DNA from: Streptomyces lomondensis
Lineage (GTDB): Bacteria > Actinomycetota > Actinomycetes > Streptomycetales > Streptomycetaceae
Direction: 5' to 3'
DNA: 64,000 nt
NCBI RefSeq assembly: GCF_014651035.1
Contig: NZ_BMWC01000001.1
Coordinates: forward strand, 124,001 to 188,000
In this document: positions 53,437 through 61,858 of the stretch, one piece after another
Layout of the letters: each line of letters starts with the position of its first letter
Position numbering within the stretch: the stretch's first letter is position 1
Program-made: the position numbers and the translations under genes
Notes under the pieces: model-generated
What the model was told of the DNA's origin: nothing
Databases searched by the model: none
The model's input: only the letters and a program-made list of their open reading frames with translations

Positions 53437-53688
53437 GCTGGGCCTCCTGGCGTTCGGCGTGGGGTGTGCGGCCAGCATGTGCCGGGACGATCACCCCCGG
53501 CTACGCCACCGCCGGTTCCGGGACCGGCCATGGCCAGGCCCGGACGTACCGCCGCGACCCCGGAACGCGCCTCCCGCCCGTCCGTATGGCGGACCGCGTC
53601 TGGCCGATTACAGCAGGTCGTTCCTAATATCCGTCCGACGGTCGTCCGGGTGGTGGCGGCCCGGGGGGACTTGGATCGGGGGAGCCTG

Positions 53689-54690
53689 GTGGATGTGCGC
53701 GAGCGTGCCCAGGAGTTGTACCGCGTCGCACTGGACGACGCGGCCTGGCATCCGGAGACGGTCACCGGGCAACACGGCTGGAGCGACGGCGAGTTCGCCG
53801 ATGCCCTGCAACTCCTCACCCGGCTGCGGCTGTTCGTACCGGCACCGGACAACGCCAACGGCTGGACGGCGCTGACGCCCGACACGGCGCTGCGCAACCT
53901 CCTCGGCGAGGAGGAGCGGCACGTGTCATCGCTGCTGAGCCACGTCCAGCAGACCCGCTCCGCGCTGGCCCGGGTCCTCGCCGACTTCCAGCCCGTGCAC
54001 GCCCAGGACCTGCTGTCCGTACGGATGGAGGTCGTCACCGGCGGAGCGAACGTGTCGGCCGCGCTGGAGGACGTGTCGCGGGGCGTCGAGGAAGAGGTGC
54101 TGTCGCTGCACCCCGGACGCGCCCTGCCCGTCGGCATGGTGGAGGCGGGCCTGGAACGGGACCTTGCCGCCCTCCGGCGCGGAGTGCGCGTCCGTACGGT
54201 CCACCTCGGCTCCGCGGCGGCCGTACCGCACATGACGTCGTACCTGCGCCGGCTGAACGCGGCCGGAGCGCAGGTGCGCGTCGCGCACACGCTGCCGCTG
54301 CGGCTGATCGTCGTGGACCGGGCGACGGCCATCGTGCCCGCCCCGCCCTCCGGCAACGACGAGATGGCGGCCGTGATCCTGCGCGGGGAGACCCTCGTCG
54401 GCGTGTTCCGGGAGATCTTCGAGCACTGCTGGGCGGCGGCGAGCGTCCTGGCCGACACGGCCCCCGGGGAAGCGGAGGACTGTGACGGCGCGTGGCGTCC
54501 CGAGGGCCGGTACCGGGAGTTGCTGCGCATGCTCGAAGGCGGACTGACCGACGAGGCGATGGCCCGCAAGCTCGGCATCTCCGAGCGCACGGTCCGCCGC
54601 CTCGTCTCCGAACTCACCGAACGTCTCGGCGCGGCCAGCCGCTTCCAGGCCGGCGCCTGCGCGGTACGCCTGGGCTGGCTGGACGCCTGA
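53689..54690 (+). CDS. LuxR-type transcriptional regulator
   Basis: 333 residues from GTG 53689 (GGGGGAG upstream); the frame is open further upstream without good start. The N-terminal part is helical (VDVRERAQELYRVALDDAAW), the middle carries a phospholipase-D-like/TrmB-like segment (VRTVHLGSAAAVPHMTSYLR, VAHTLPLRLIVVDRATAIVP), and the C-terminus is the LuxR HTH: LLRMLEGGLTDEAMARKLGI, SERTVRRLVSELTERLGAAS. Common in Streptomyces biosynthetic gene clusters. It is divergent from the NDSFIWG gene and convergent with the exporter, in the middle of the putative amino-acid modification locus. Confidence 0.88.
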   Translation: MDVRERAQELYRVALDDAAWHPETVTGQHGWSDGEFADALQLLTRLRLFVPAPDNANGWTALTPDTALRNLLGEEERHVSSLLSHVQQTRSALARVLADFQPVHAQDLLSVRMEVVTGGANVSAALEDVSRGVEEEVLSLHPGRALPVGMVEAGLERDLAALRRGVRVRTVHLGSAAAVPHMTSYLRRLNAAGAQVRVAHTLPLRLIVVDRATAIVPAPPSGNDEMAAVILRGETLVGVFREIFEHCWAAASVLADTAPGEAEDCDGAWRPEGRYRELLRMLEGGLTDEAMARKLGISERTVRRLVSELTERLGAASRFQAGACAVRLGWLDA

Positions 54691-54700
54691 CGTACGGGGA

Positions 54701-55720
54701 TCAGGCCGGCTCGGCCTCCTTGTCGAGCTCGACTGCCTTGCCGGGCTCGACTTCCTTGTCGCGCAAGGGCATCGCGCCCGGGACGGTCGCCGAACCCCGC
54801 TTCTCGCGCCCCCGCTCCTCGCGCCCCCGGTCCGCCATCGCCCGCCCCCAAGCCGTGCCCACGAGGACCAGCACCGCGCCCACCAGGCCCAGCCAGCCCG
54901 GCCGGTCCCCCGCCAGGGCGATGCCGACGGCCGCGGCCCACACCGGCTCCGTACCGAGCAGCAGGCTGACGCGCGAGGGAGAGGTACGGCGAACCGCCCA
55001 CATCTGCACGAAGAACGCGAACAGCGTGCAGAACACCGACAGGTACAGCAGCCCAGCCCAGTCCCCGGCCCCGAAGTCCGCCGCGGCCGCCCACGGCGAC
55101 GCCCCGGTCCCCGGCACCGCCGACAGCACGGCGAACACCACCACCGCACTGCCCAGCTGCACGGTCGTCAGCGACAGCGCGTCCGCGTCGCGCACCGACT
55201 CCATGCGCGCCATGGCGAGCACGTGCACGGTACGGACGACGGCGGCCCCCAGCATCAGCAGGTCGCCCCCGGACGGGGCACTGAACCCGGCGCCCTGCGT
55301 CAGCAGCGCCACCCCCAGCACCGACAGCCCGGCCGCTGCCATGAAGGAGCCCGGCAGCCGCGTCCCGCGCACCCGGCTCTCCGCGAGCGGCGTGAACACC
55401 ATGGTGAGGCTGATGATCAGCCCGGCGTTCGTCGCGGAGGTGTGCACGACGCCGTACGTCTCCAGCAGGAAGATCCCGGCGAGGATCAGCCCCAGCAGCC
55501 CGGCCCCCCGCACCTGGGAGGCACTCAGCGCCCGCAGCCGCCGCCACCCCGCGACCACCAGGACCGGCAGCACCACGGCGAACCGCAGCACCAGCACCGC
55601 CAGCACGGTCTGTGTCGTGGTGACGCCCTTGGCGGCGAGGTAGCTGGAGCCCCAGACCACCGCGACCAGCAGGACGGGAAGATCGATCAGCCGGCCTGCG
55701 CGGGCCGCGGTCGCGGTCAT
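54701..55720 (-). CDS. EamA/DMT-family exporter
   Basis: 339 residues from ATG 55720 with AGGAG 5 bases upstream. Two EamA repeats giving ten membrane helices: LIDLPVLLVAVVWGSSYLAA at the start, NAGLIISLTMVFTPLAESRV, VSLLLGTEPVWAAAVGIALA in the second repeat. The family includes RhtA-type amino acid exporters. The C-terminal 45 residues are charged (Lys/Glu/Asp) and cytoplasmic. Its promoter region contains three GTCTACAGAC repeats. Placed with the hydroxylase and ArgG-like enzyme it suggests export of a modified amino acid. Confidence 0.88.
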   Translation of the reverse strand: MTATAARAGRLIDLPVLLVAVVWGSSYLAAKGVTTTQTVLAVLVLRFAVVLPVLVVAGWRRLRALSASQVRGAGLLGLILAGIFLLETYGVVHTSATNAGLIISLTMVFTPLAESRVRGTRLPGSFMAAAGLSVLGVALLTQGAGFSAPSGGDLLMLGAAVVRTVHVLAMARMESVRDADALSLTTVQLGSAVVVFAVLSAVPGTGASPWAAAADFGAGDWAGLLYLSVFCTLFAFFVQMWAVRRTSPSRVSLLLGTEPVWAAAVGIALAGDRPGWLGLVGAVLVLVGTAWGRAMADRGREERGREKRGSATVPGAMPLRDKEVEPGKAVELDKEAEPA

Positions 55721-55750
55721 GGGGACTCCTCTACGGGGCTGGGCATACGC

Positions 55751-55838
55751 GTCCACGGACGTCCACGGACGTCTACAGACACGGACGTCTACAGACACGG
55801 ACGTCTACAGACACGGACGTCGACGGACGTCGACGGAG
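55751..55838. repeat. Tandem repeats in the exporter promoter region
   Basis: GTCCACGGAC occurs twice (55751-55770), then the 16-base unit GTCTACAGACACGGAC three times (55771-55818), then GTCGACGGAC with a second partial copy to 55838. Within each 16-mer GTCT and AGAC form a small inverted repeat. The array begins 31 bases upstream of the exporter start and probably binds a regulator; it also lies beyond the 3' end of the hydroxylase gene. Confidence 0.85.
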
Positions 55839-55879
55839 GGGGAGGCGGCCGTGGACGACGGTGTCCGGGCCGCGGGCGT

Positions 55880-56608
55880 TCAGCGCGCGGTGTACGCGAT
55901 CACCAGCACGTCGCGGTGGGCGGGCAGCTCGGTGTCCACCGGGCGTACCGGCGTCACCGAGTGCAGCGTGCGGCGGTCGTCGCCCAGCAGCAGATCGCCG
56001 GGCTCGGACAGCGTAGTCGTCAGCAGGTGCTCACCGGAGTCGGAATAGACACCGCTCTCGCCGCCACTGACGTTGGTACGGCCGATCAGCAGCGAGGTGA
56101 TGAAGGTGACGCCGTCGCGGTGCCGGCCCTCCGGCGCGGGCCGGCCCGCCTGTTCGGTGGATGCGCTGATCCGGTACGGGTGGAGCTTGATGTTCCACCG
56201 GCGGGTGCCGTCGACCTCGGTGAAGATCCGGCCGAGCGCCACCAGCGTGGAGCGCAGCAGCGGGTCGGCGGCGAACGACTCCGTCAGCGGGTCGAAGGTC
56301 CGCTCGATGCCGCCGTTGAGCGGGTTGACCTCGGTCTCCTGCCGGTACGGCTCGTGCGGCAGCAGCGTCAGCTCGCCGGAGGCCGGGTCCAGGTCGAACT
56401 GGCCGTAGCGGCGGAAGCGGTAGGTGCCGCCGTCGGCCATGTAGGTGTCCAGGGTGAGCTCGTCCCAGTGCGCGGCGAACCGCGCCCAGTCGGCGCCGTC
56501 CACGCCGATGAGGGAGGACAGCGCGGCCGACGGCATCAGGTGCCCGCCGGGACCGGACAGGGCGGTGACGGCGTCGGCGGCGGCGGGGTGGGTGAGGGCG
56601 GTGGTCAT
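55880..56608 (-). CDS. 2-oxoglutarate/Fe(II)-dependent amino acid hydroxylase (PF10014-type)
   Basis: 242 residues. Resembles the L-isoleucine 4-dioxygenase (IDO) family: LPHEPYRQETEVNPLNGGIE, RWNIKLHPYRIS, GRHRDGVTFITSLLI with the H-x-D metal pair, then GDLLLGDDRRTLHSVTPVRP with the distal His, and an Arg for 2-oxoglutarate. Members hydroxylate free amino acids such as Ile, Leu or Met. It is likely to lie in one transcript with the ArgG-like gene (57 bases upstream) and the exporter further downstream. Confidence 0.88.
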   Translation of the reverse strand: MTTALTHPAAADAVTALSGPGGHLMPSAALSSLIGVDGADWARFAAHWDELTLDTYMADGGTYRFRRYGQFDLDPASGELTLLPHEPYRQETEVNPLNGGIERTFDPLTESFAADPLLRSTLVALGRIFTEVDGTRRWNIKLHPYRISASTEQAGRPAPEGRHRDGVTFITSLLIGRTNVSGGESGVYSDSGEHLLTTTLSEPGDLLLGDDRRTLHSVTPVRPVDTELPAHRDVLVIAYTAR

Positions 56609-56665
56609 CAGTGGCTCCAGTTCATGGAAAGCCCAAAGGGCGAAAAAGGGTGAAAGCGCGGGGGA

Positions 56666-57904
56666 TTACGCTGCGGCCGGGAGCAGGGAACCGGCGCTGG
56701 GCGCGAAGGCCGCCGACTCGGCGCTGATCGCCCGCTCCTCCCACGCCTCCCGGTCCCGCAGGTACAGCGGCCGGTCCGCCGTGATGGACCGGGTGTCGGC
56801 GCCGCCGGTGCGCAGCCGCCAGGTCACACTGCCGCTGGTGCGGACGGCGCAGGAGTCGACGAACGACTGCACGGCGAGCCGCAGTTCACCGAACCACCGC
56901 CCCTCCAGGGCCTCCCGCACCCACACCTGCTCCAGATGCCGTTTCTCCCGCACGAGCTCGGCGTCCAGGCAGGCGCTCTCGACGTGCCGGTGGCTCGCCA
57001 GCAGCAGCCAGGCCGCCGGCATCTCCCGGATCTCCAGGACCTTCTCGCCGTGGTCCAGGTGCTCCAGGCCCGAGTAGCGGCCCAGCCCGTACGCGCCGAC
57101 GCGCCGGTTGAGGCGGTCGATCAGCTCGGTCAGCGGCAGCGGCTCGCCGTCCAGCGCGACGGGCCGCCCCCGCTCGACGGTGACGGTCAGCAGCTCGGAG
57201 GAGCCCGGGGCGGCGGTGGGCCGGCTCCACGTGTACATCTCCTCGGGCACCTCGTGCCGTTCGGGGTCGTCGAGGATGCCCGACTCGAATTCGCGGCACC
57301 ACAGGTTGGAGTCGCCGCTGACGATCCGCCCCGCGAGCAGGTCCACGCCCGCGGCGCGCAGCGCGGCGAGCTTGTCGTCCCGGGTGACGGGGTCGAGGTC
57401 GTACGGGCTGCCGTACGCGCCCTCGTAACCGAGCAGCCGCAGCGCGCCGTTGAGCCGGCGCAGGGTGTTCTGCGAGCGGTTGGCCGTGTGCAGCACGGCC
57501 TGGGCGCCCAGCGACCGGGCCAGCTCCACCGCGCTCCGTGCGATGAGCGGGCGGCTGAGCGTGGAACTCACCGGGTGGATGCCGAGGTAGACGGCCTGCG
57601 CGGCGATCGCGGGCGCCACGTGCCGCTCGGCGAACTCCGTACGCCGGTCCAGCAGATGCAGCCGCGCCCCGAGCGCCTCGGCCACCTGGCGTTTGTAGGG
57701 CCCGGACTCGTCCTCACCGATGTCCACGCTCACGGCGTGCACCTCACGCAGCCCCATCCGGCGCAGCCGGAGCAGCAGGTACGTGCTGTCCAGCCCTCCG
57801 CTGAACAGGGTCACGACGGGCCGGTCCGGGTCCAGCCCGTCGAGTTGGGAGAAGGAACGGACGATCTCGGAGGGTGCGGTCTGCACAGCCTGTGTTGTGG
57901 TCAC
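56666..57904 (-). CDS. Argininosuccinate-synthase-like ligase
   Basis: 412 residues from GTG 57904 (VTTTQAVQTAPSEIV). The PP-loop VTLFSGGLDSTYLLLRLRRM marks an adenylating enzyme of the ArgG/asparagine-synthase class. Later motifs fit ArgG: GVDLLAGRIVSGDSNLWCRE, FESGILDDPERHEVPEEMYT, and GAYGLGRYSGLEHLDHGEKV, LEIREMPAAWLLLASHRHVE. It is divergent from true ArgG in the aspartate/citrulline loops. It probably joins an amine (e.g. aspartate) to a ureido or carboxyl group in a modified amino acid. It is the first gene of the hydroxylase operon. Confidence 0.8.
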   Translation of the reverse strand: MTTTQAVQTAPSEIVRSFSQLDGLDPDRPVVTLFSGGLDSTYLLLRLRRMGLREVHAVSVDIGEDESGPYKRQVAEALGARLHLLDRRTEFAERHVAPAIAAQAVYLGIHPVSSTLSRPLIARSAVELARSLGAQAVLHTANRSQNTLRRLNGALRLLGYEGAYGSPYDLDPVTRDDKLAALRAAGVDLLAGRIVSGDSNLWCREFESGILDDPERHEVPEEMYTWSRPTAAPGSSELLTVTVERGRPVALDGEPLPLTELIDRLNRRVGAYGLGRYSGLEHLDHGEKVLEIREMPAAWLLLASHRHVESACLDAELVREKRHLEQVWVREALEGRWFGELRLAVQSFVDSCAVRTSGSVTWRLRTGGADTRSITADRPLYLRDREAWEERAISAESAAFAPSAGSLLPAAA

Positions 57905-58002
57905 GGGAGAGCACGTTCCCGCCCTGAGCCAGGCCCCGGCAATGCCTTCCCCCCTGCCGAGCCCGGCCATGTCCGGACCCGGACGCGGGCCCCGGCCGGG
58001 CC

Positions 58003-58784
58003 TTAGAGGTCTCGCCCGGTGTCGATCGCCAGCTGCCGGTGAGCGCGGGCCATGCCGGTCAGGTCCTTGCGGAGGTGGGCCAGCCACGGCGCTTCGTCCT
58101 GGCCGCGTGCACCCAGCGCGCGGGTGATGCGCACGAGGGAGGCCGCGGCATGCAGCCCCGCGAACAACGGCAGCTGCCCCAGCTCCTCGTCGCGGAGAGG
58201 CCGCACACTGCGGTATCCGGCGACAAAGGCATCAAGCCGCCCCCGATGCTCGCTCGCGGGCCGCCCGCTGCGATCGGTCAGTTCACGCACGGCATAGGCG
58301 ACATCGGCGGTACCAGGAGAGGGCGGCCTCGTCGAAGTCGTACGCGACCGGCCGGCCGCCCTCCCAGGCCATGTTGTCCAACTCGAAGTCACCATGCACC
58401 ACACCCCAGCGGCCCTGCCCACGCGGCAGCTCACCCATCAAACCGACGAGCCTCCCCGTCGCCTCGACCAGCGCGGTGTCATCGGCGAACAGCTCGCCGA
58501 CACCACCCAGTTCACCGAACGACTCCGGAAGCCCGGCATCGAGCCCGGCGGCATCGTGGTGCACCAAGGCCAGCGCCTCCCCCCACCGCCACGCCTGCGA
58601 CTCACTGAGCTCGCTGGCGTCGACCTCCTCCCCGGGCGCCGGCTCCACCATTGGCGTGCATGAGCCACCACCTGGCGGTACCGGCCGGGTACCGCCACTG
58701 GGCGGCGACCTGGTCGGCGACCGGGCTGTCCCAATGCTCGGAGACGGTCTGCTTCAGTCGATCGATCTCTGTCAAGGGCATCAT
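58003..58784 (-). pseudogene. Decayed aminoglycoside-phosphotransferase-like kinase
   Basis: Pieces of one APH-like protein are scattered across frames. From ATG 58784: TEIDRLKQTVSEHWDSPVAD, VAAQWRYPAGTARWWLMHAN; a shift to AGLDAGLPESFGELGGVGEL, GVVHGDFELDNMAWEGGRPV, AYDFDEAALSWY (HGDxxxxN and DFD motifs); a further shift to the C-terminal AYAVRELTDRSGRPASEHRG, LDAFVAGYRSVRPLRDEELG, to the stop at 58003. At least two frameshifts and a missing N-lobe make it non-functional. Confidence 0.85.
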
Positions 58785-58894
58785 CGCGAGCAGCCTTGGC
58801 TATAGGGCCGACAGCCACAAGCCGATTTCCCCACCACCCATGCCCGGCCACGAACCGCCACCCCCACCCAACAGCCCCCGCCGCCCCACCCCTG

Positions 58895-59031
58895 GGCCGC
58901 CCGGCCCGTTAAATCCCTGCGGCTCCGGGGCGAGTGTCAAGAGTGAGCGAAGCGAAATCGGCGAAGCCGACGCCCAAAGGGCGCTCTTGACACTCGCCCC
59001 GGAACCGCCACCCTCAGATAAACCGGGCGGC
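58895..59031. repeat. 137-bp palindromic element with branched internal hairpins
   Basis: The outer ends GGCCGCCCGG (58895-58904) / CCGGGCGGCC (59022-59031) are inverted repeats. Inside, a perfect 20-bp pair TCCGGGGCGAGTGTCAAGAG (58923-58942) / its complement (58983-59002) encloses a 40-base region with small stem-loops (TCGGCGAAGCCGA, GCCCAAAGGGC). The element fills most of the 323-bp gap between the decayed kinase and the serine hydrolase; nothing else is seen there. It resembles repeated intergenic elements that I recall from Streptomyces and could be a MITE or a structured RNA. Confidence 0.85.
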
Positions 59032-59107
59032 CGTGAGAACCTCTTGGCCAACGAGCGGTGCAGCGCCCTGGAAACAGCGCCGTTTCCGAGATTCTGCGCT
59101 TTCCTGA

Positions 59108-60295
59108 TCAGATGCTGCCCAGCGACTTTCGCACTGCGTCAACCAACGATGCCGCGCGCATGTCGTCCGGCCCGCCGATGATGTGGTTCATCACGTAGCC
59201 GAAGGCGATGCCGTGCTCCGGGTCGGCGAAACCGAGCGATCCCCCTCGACCGGTGTGGCCGAAGGAGTTCGGCCCGGTCATGGAGTTCGTCTCGGTGGGC
59301 AGCATGTATCCGGAGCTGAAGCGGCTCGGCACCACCATCACCTGGTCCGCCCCGCTGGCCTGCTCCTCGGTCGCCGACGCGAGGGTCGCCGGAGTGAACA
59401 GTCGTACCCCGTCCACCTCGTCGATCAACGCGGCATACATGCGCGCCAGTCCGCGCGCGGTGCCGATGCCGTTGGAGGCGGGGAGCTCCGCGGCCTGTAC
59501 CTCGGGCGAGTTGAAGTCGATCTCGGCCGGGTCGGTGACGGCGAAGGCCCTGTTGCTGAGCGAGTTCGGGTCGCGCCAGGCGGCGACCAGATCGCGGAGC
59601 TCTTCGGGGATCGACTCCGGAGGTACGGCGGTGAGGTCGACGTCCGGCTGCTTGTACACCATGCGGCTGAGCCGGTCGCGTTCGCTCGTCGGCAACCCGA
59701 TGAAGAAGTCCAGCCCGAGTGGGGTGGCGATCTCCTCGGCGAAGAAACGGCCTGGCGAGCGACCGGACACCCGACGTATCACCTCGCCGACCAGCCAGCC
59801 CCAGGTTCGGCCGTGGTATCCGTGGGCGGTGCCCGGAGCCCACAGGGGACGCTGAGCTGCCAGTGCTGCCGCCATCGGATGCCAGGCCAGCGCCTCTGCC
59901 AGCGGGACCGGTTGGTCCACCGACACCAGACCGGCCTGATGGGACAGCAGCCAGCGCACCGGGATTTCCGCCTTGCCGTTCGCAGCGAACTCCGGCCAGT
60001 AAGTGGCCACCGGCGCGTCCAGGTCCAGCGCGCCCCGCTGGGCCAGCAGATGCGCCGAGGTCGCGGTCGCTCCCTTGGTCGCCGAGTAGACCAGTTGCAG
60101 CGTGTCCCGCGTCCACGGACGACCGGTGTCGGGGTCGGCGACTCCACCCCACAGGTCCACCACCGGCCGGCCATCCTGGTACACACAGACCGCCGCGCCG
60201 ATGTCCCCGTGCTGGGCGAAGTTTGCCGCGAACGCGTCGCGTACCGGCTCGAACCCGGCCGCGACCTCACCGTCCATCGTCGTCATGCCGCCCAT
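59108..60295 (-). CDS. Class C beta-lactamase-fold serine hydrolase (EstB-type)
   Basis: 395 residues. The nucleophile motif S-x-x-K is LVYSATKGATATS (Ser near 71), the Tyr motif is in HGYHGRTWGWLVGE, and the HxG triad is FGHTGRGGSLGFADP. Absence of a signal peptide and length near 390 fit the EstB-type esterase/6-aminohexanoate-dimer hydrolase group more than a secreted beta-lactamase. Probably hydrolyses esters or cyclic amides. Several ATGs lie at its start (residues 1, 4, 7). Confidence 0.92.
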   Translation of the reverse strand: MGGMTTMDGEVAAGFEPVRDAFAANFAQHGDIGAAVCVYQDGRPVVDLWGGVADPDTGRPWTRDTLQLVYSATKGATATSAHLLAQRGALDLDAPVATYWPEFAANGKAEIPVRWLLSHQAGLVSVDQPVPLAEALAWHPMAAALAAQRPLWAPGTAHGYHGRTWGWLVGEVIRRVSGRSPGRFFAEEIATPLGLDFFIGLPTSERDRLSRMVYKQPDVDLTAVPPESIPEELRDLVAAWRDPNSLSNRAFAVTDPAEIDFNSPEVQAAELPASNGIGTARGLARMYAALIDEVDGVRLFTPATLASATEEQASGADQVMVVPSRFSSGYMLPTETNSMTGPNSFGHTGRGGSLGFADPEHGIAFGYVMNHIIGGPDDMRAASLVDAVRKSLGSI

Positions 60296-60343
60296 CCTGG
60301 CATTTGAGCTGCCTGCTCCGAGAGGACGGAGCGGCGGTGAGAC

Positions 60344-61666
60344 TCAGGCCGCAATGAGCAGCGCCTTGAGACGCTCGCGGAACTCGCGGACGGCCGGGAT
60401 CGACCTGTGCGGTTCGAGCCGCTCGGAGAACTCCTTCAGGCGGTCCAGCGCGCGCACGGAGCTGACCTTGTCCTCGAGGAGCTCGGCGCCGTAGTTTGCG
60501 GCGTCGAGCGCTCCGTCCAGGTCGTTTCCGGTGAGCCTGGCTTCGGCCAGACGGCTGGACCTTACGGCCTTGTCCCGGGGTGCGGCCTTCTTGACGGAGG
60601 TCTCCAGCGAGCTCGTCGCCCGCTCCACCTGGCCGGCCCGCAGTAGGACCTTGCCCTCAGTGGACTTCAGCTGCGCTTCACCGAACCAGTCGAGCCAGTC
60701 GGGATTCTCCGCCACCGTGCGACGCTCCCAGAGGGCTGCGGCACGGTTCAGCGCTGTGCCGGCCCTCTGGTGATCTCCGTCGCGGGACAGCGCCTCCGCT
60801 TTGTGCAGGTAGAGGAAGGACTGGGTGCAGGTCGACAGAGTTCGAGGAGCATTGTCAATAGCGGTGGCAATGAGGCCGACCCGCTCTGCGGTCCGTCCGG
60901 CCTCGGAGACGTGAACTCCCATTTCCGCCAGGACGAAGGCTCCGAAAGCGTCGTCTCCAGCGGTACGGGCACTGCGCAGGGCCCCGACGTAGTACCGCTG
61001 TCCCGCGGACCGAAGCCCTGCGTCGTAGGCCATCCAGCCGGTCAGGTGAGATACGCGGGCTGCCAGGGCGTACAGGCGGACGCGGATCTTGTCGGTGTAC
61101 CGGCCGGCACTCAGCAGACCAGTGATCAAGGCGAGATCACCGCGTGCCTGCTCCAGGAGCCGAGCGCCCCCCAGTTGATCATCGAGCCTGCGGAGTGTGC
61201 TGATGCGTTGCTCGATCGTGGAGACCATCGTGTCGGTGACCCGATCTCCGTTGAGCGCGGAGGCGAAGGCTGAGGGCGCCTCCGCCCAGCTCGCCGCAAG
61301 TCCCGTAAGGGCGGTGCCCGTTATGGTGAGGAACCCCCGACGGTCCATGCGGCCACTCCCAACCAGATCAGCCAGTGCCTCAACGGTACCGGCCTCGGTC
61401 CAGGGAGCGGTGAGTCCAGTGACTTCCCAGACGGGGAGCCACCGCGGCCATCCATCCGCCAGAACCTGCTCGTAGGGGACGCACAGGAGGTCAGCGAGGA
61501 CGCGCTGCGCGTCGGCGTCAGGCTCCTGGCCCTGCTCCCACTTCCACACGGTTGTGCGGTTGGTCGCCAAGGGGATGCCGAGCGACTTCCCCCGTGCCTG
61601 CATGAGCCGGGCGAGCTCGGCCTTCCCCCATCCGCTCGACTGACGGACGAAGGTCAGCGGGTGCAT
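60344..61666 (-). CDS. XRE-family regulator with TPR-like C-terminal domain
   Basis: 440 residues from ATG 61664-61666. The HTH is at the N-terminus: LTFVRQSSGWGKAELARLMQ, KSLGIPLATNRTTVWKWEQG. Residues about 105-130 hold RRGFLTITGTALTGLAASWA. The rest is a helical TPR-like array (LYALAARVSHLTGWMAYDAG, ALSRDGDHQRAGTALNRAAA) typical of the Streptomyces HTH-TPR regulators that sense small molecules or peptides. Divergent from the MAT gene. An in-frame upstream GTG (61687) would include a TTA codon (61670-61672). It may regulate the MAT-kinase operon. Confidence 0.88.
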   Translation of the reverse strand: MHPLTFVRQSSGWGKAELARLMQARGKSLGIPLATNRTTVWKWEQGQEPDADAQRVLADLLCVPYEQVLADGWPRWLPVWEVTGLTAPWTEAGTVEALADLVGSGRMDRRGFLTITGTALTGLAASWAEAPSAFASALNGDRVTDTMVSTIEQRISTLRRLDDQLGGARLLEQARGDLALITGLLSAGRYTDKIRVRLYALAARVSHLTGWMAYDAGLRSAGQRYYVGALRSARTAGDDAFGAFVLAEMGVHVSEAGRTAERVGLIATAIDNAPRTLSTCTQSFLYLHKAEALSRDGDHQRAGTALNRAAALWERRTVAENPDWLDWFGEAQLKSTEGKVLLRAGQVERATSSLETSVKKAAPRDKAVRSSRLAEARLTGNDLDGALDAANYGAELLEDKVSSVRALDRLKEFSERLEPHRSIPAVREFRERLKALLIAA

Positions 61667-61858
61667 TGCTAACGACTCACCAGTCACGTCATTCCTCCCG
61701 TCAACCCCGGTCGACAATCGGGAGATTACCCAGGCTGACGTGCACATGAGAGTTCTCAGGACCGAGAGAAACCCCCGAGAAACGTTCCAGCCCGGTCGCC
61801 GGGTGGCTTCACTCGTGACCAGCCGCTCAGCCACCGACCTTGAGATGGGAGCACACCC

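Noticed and set aside
59108..60295. Secreted class C beta-lactamase conferring resistance
   Set aside because: No signal peptide and overall pattern closer to EstB-type esterases, so called a serine hydrolase.
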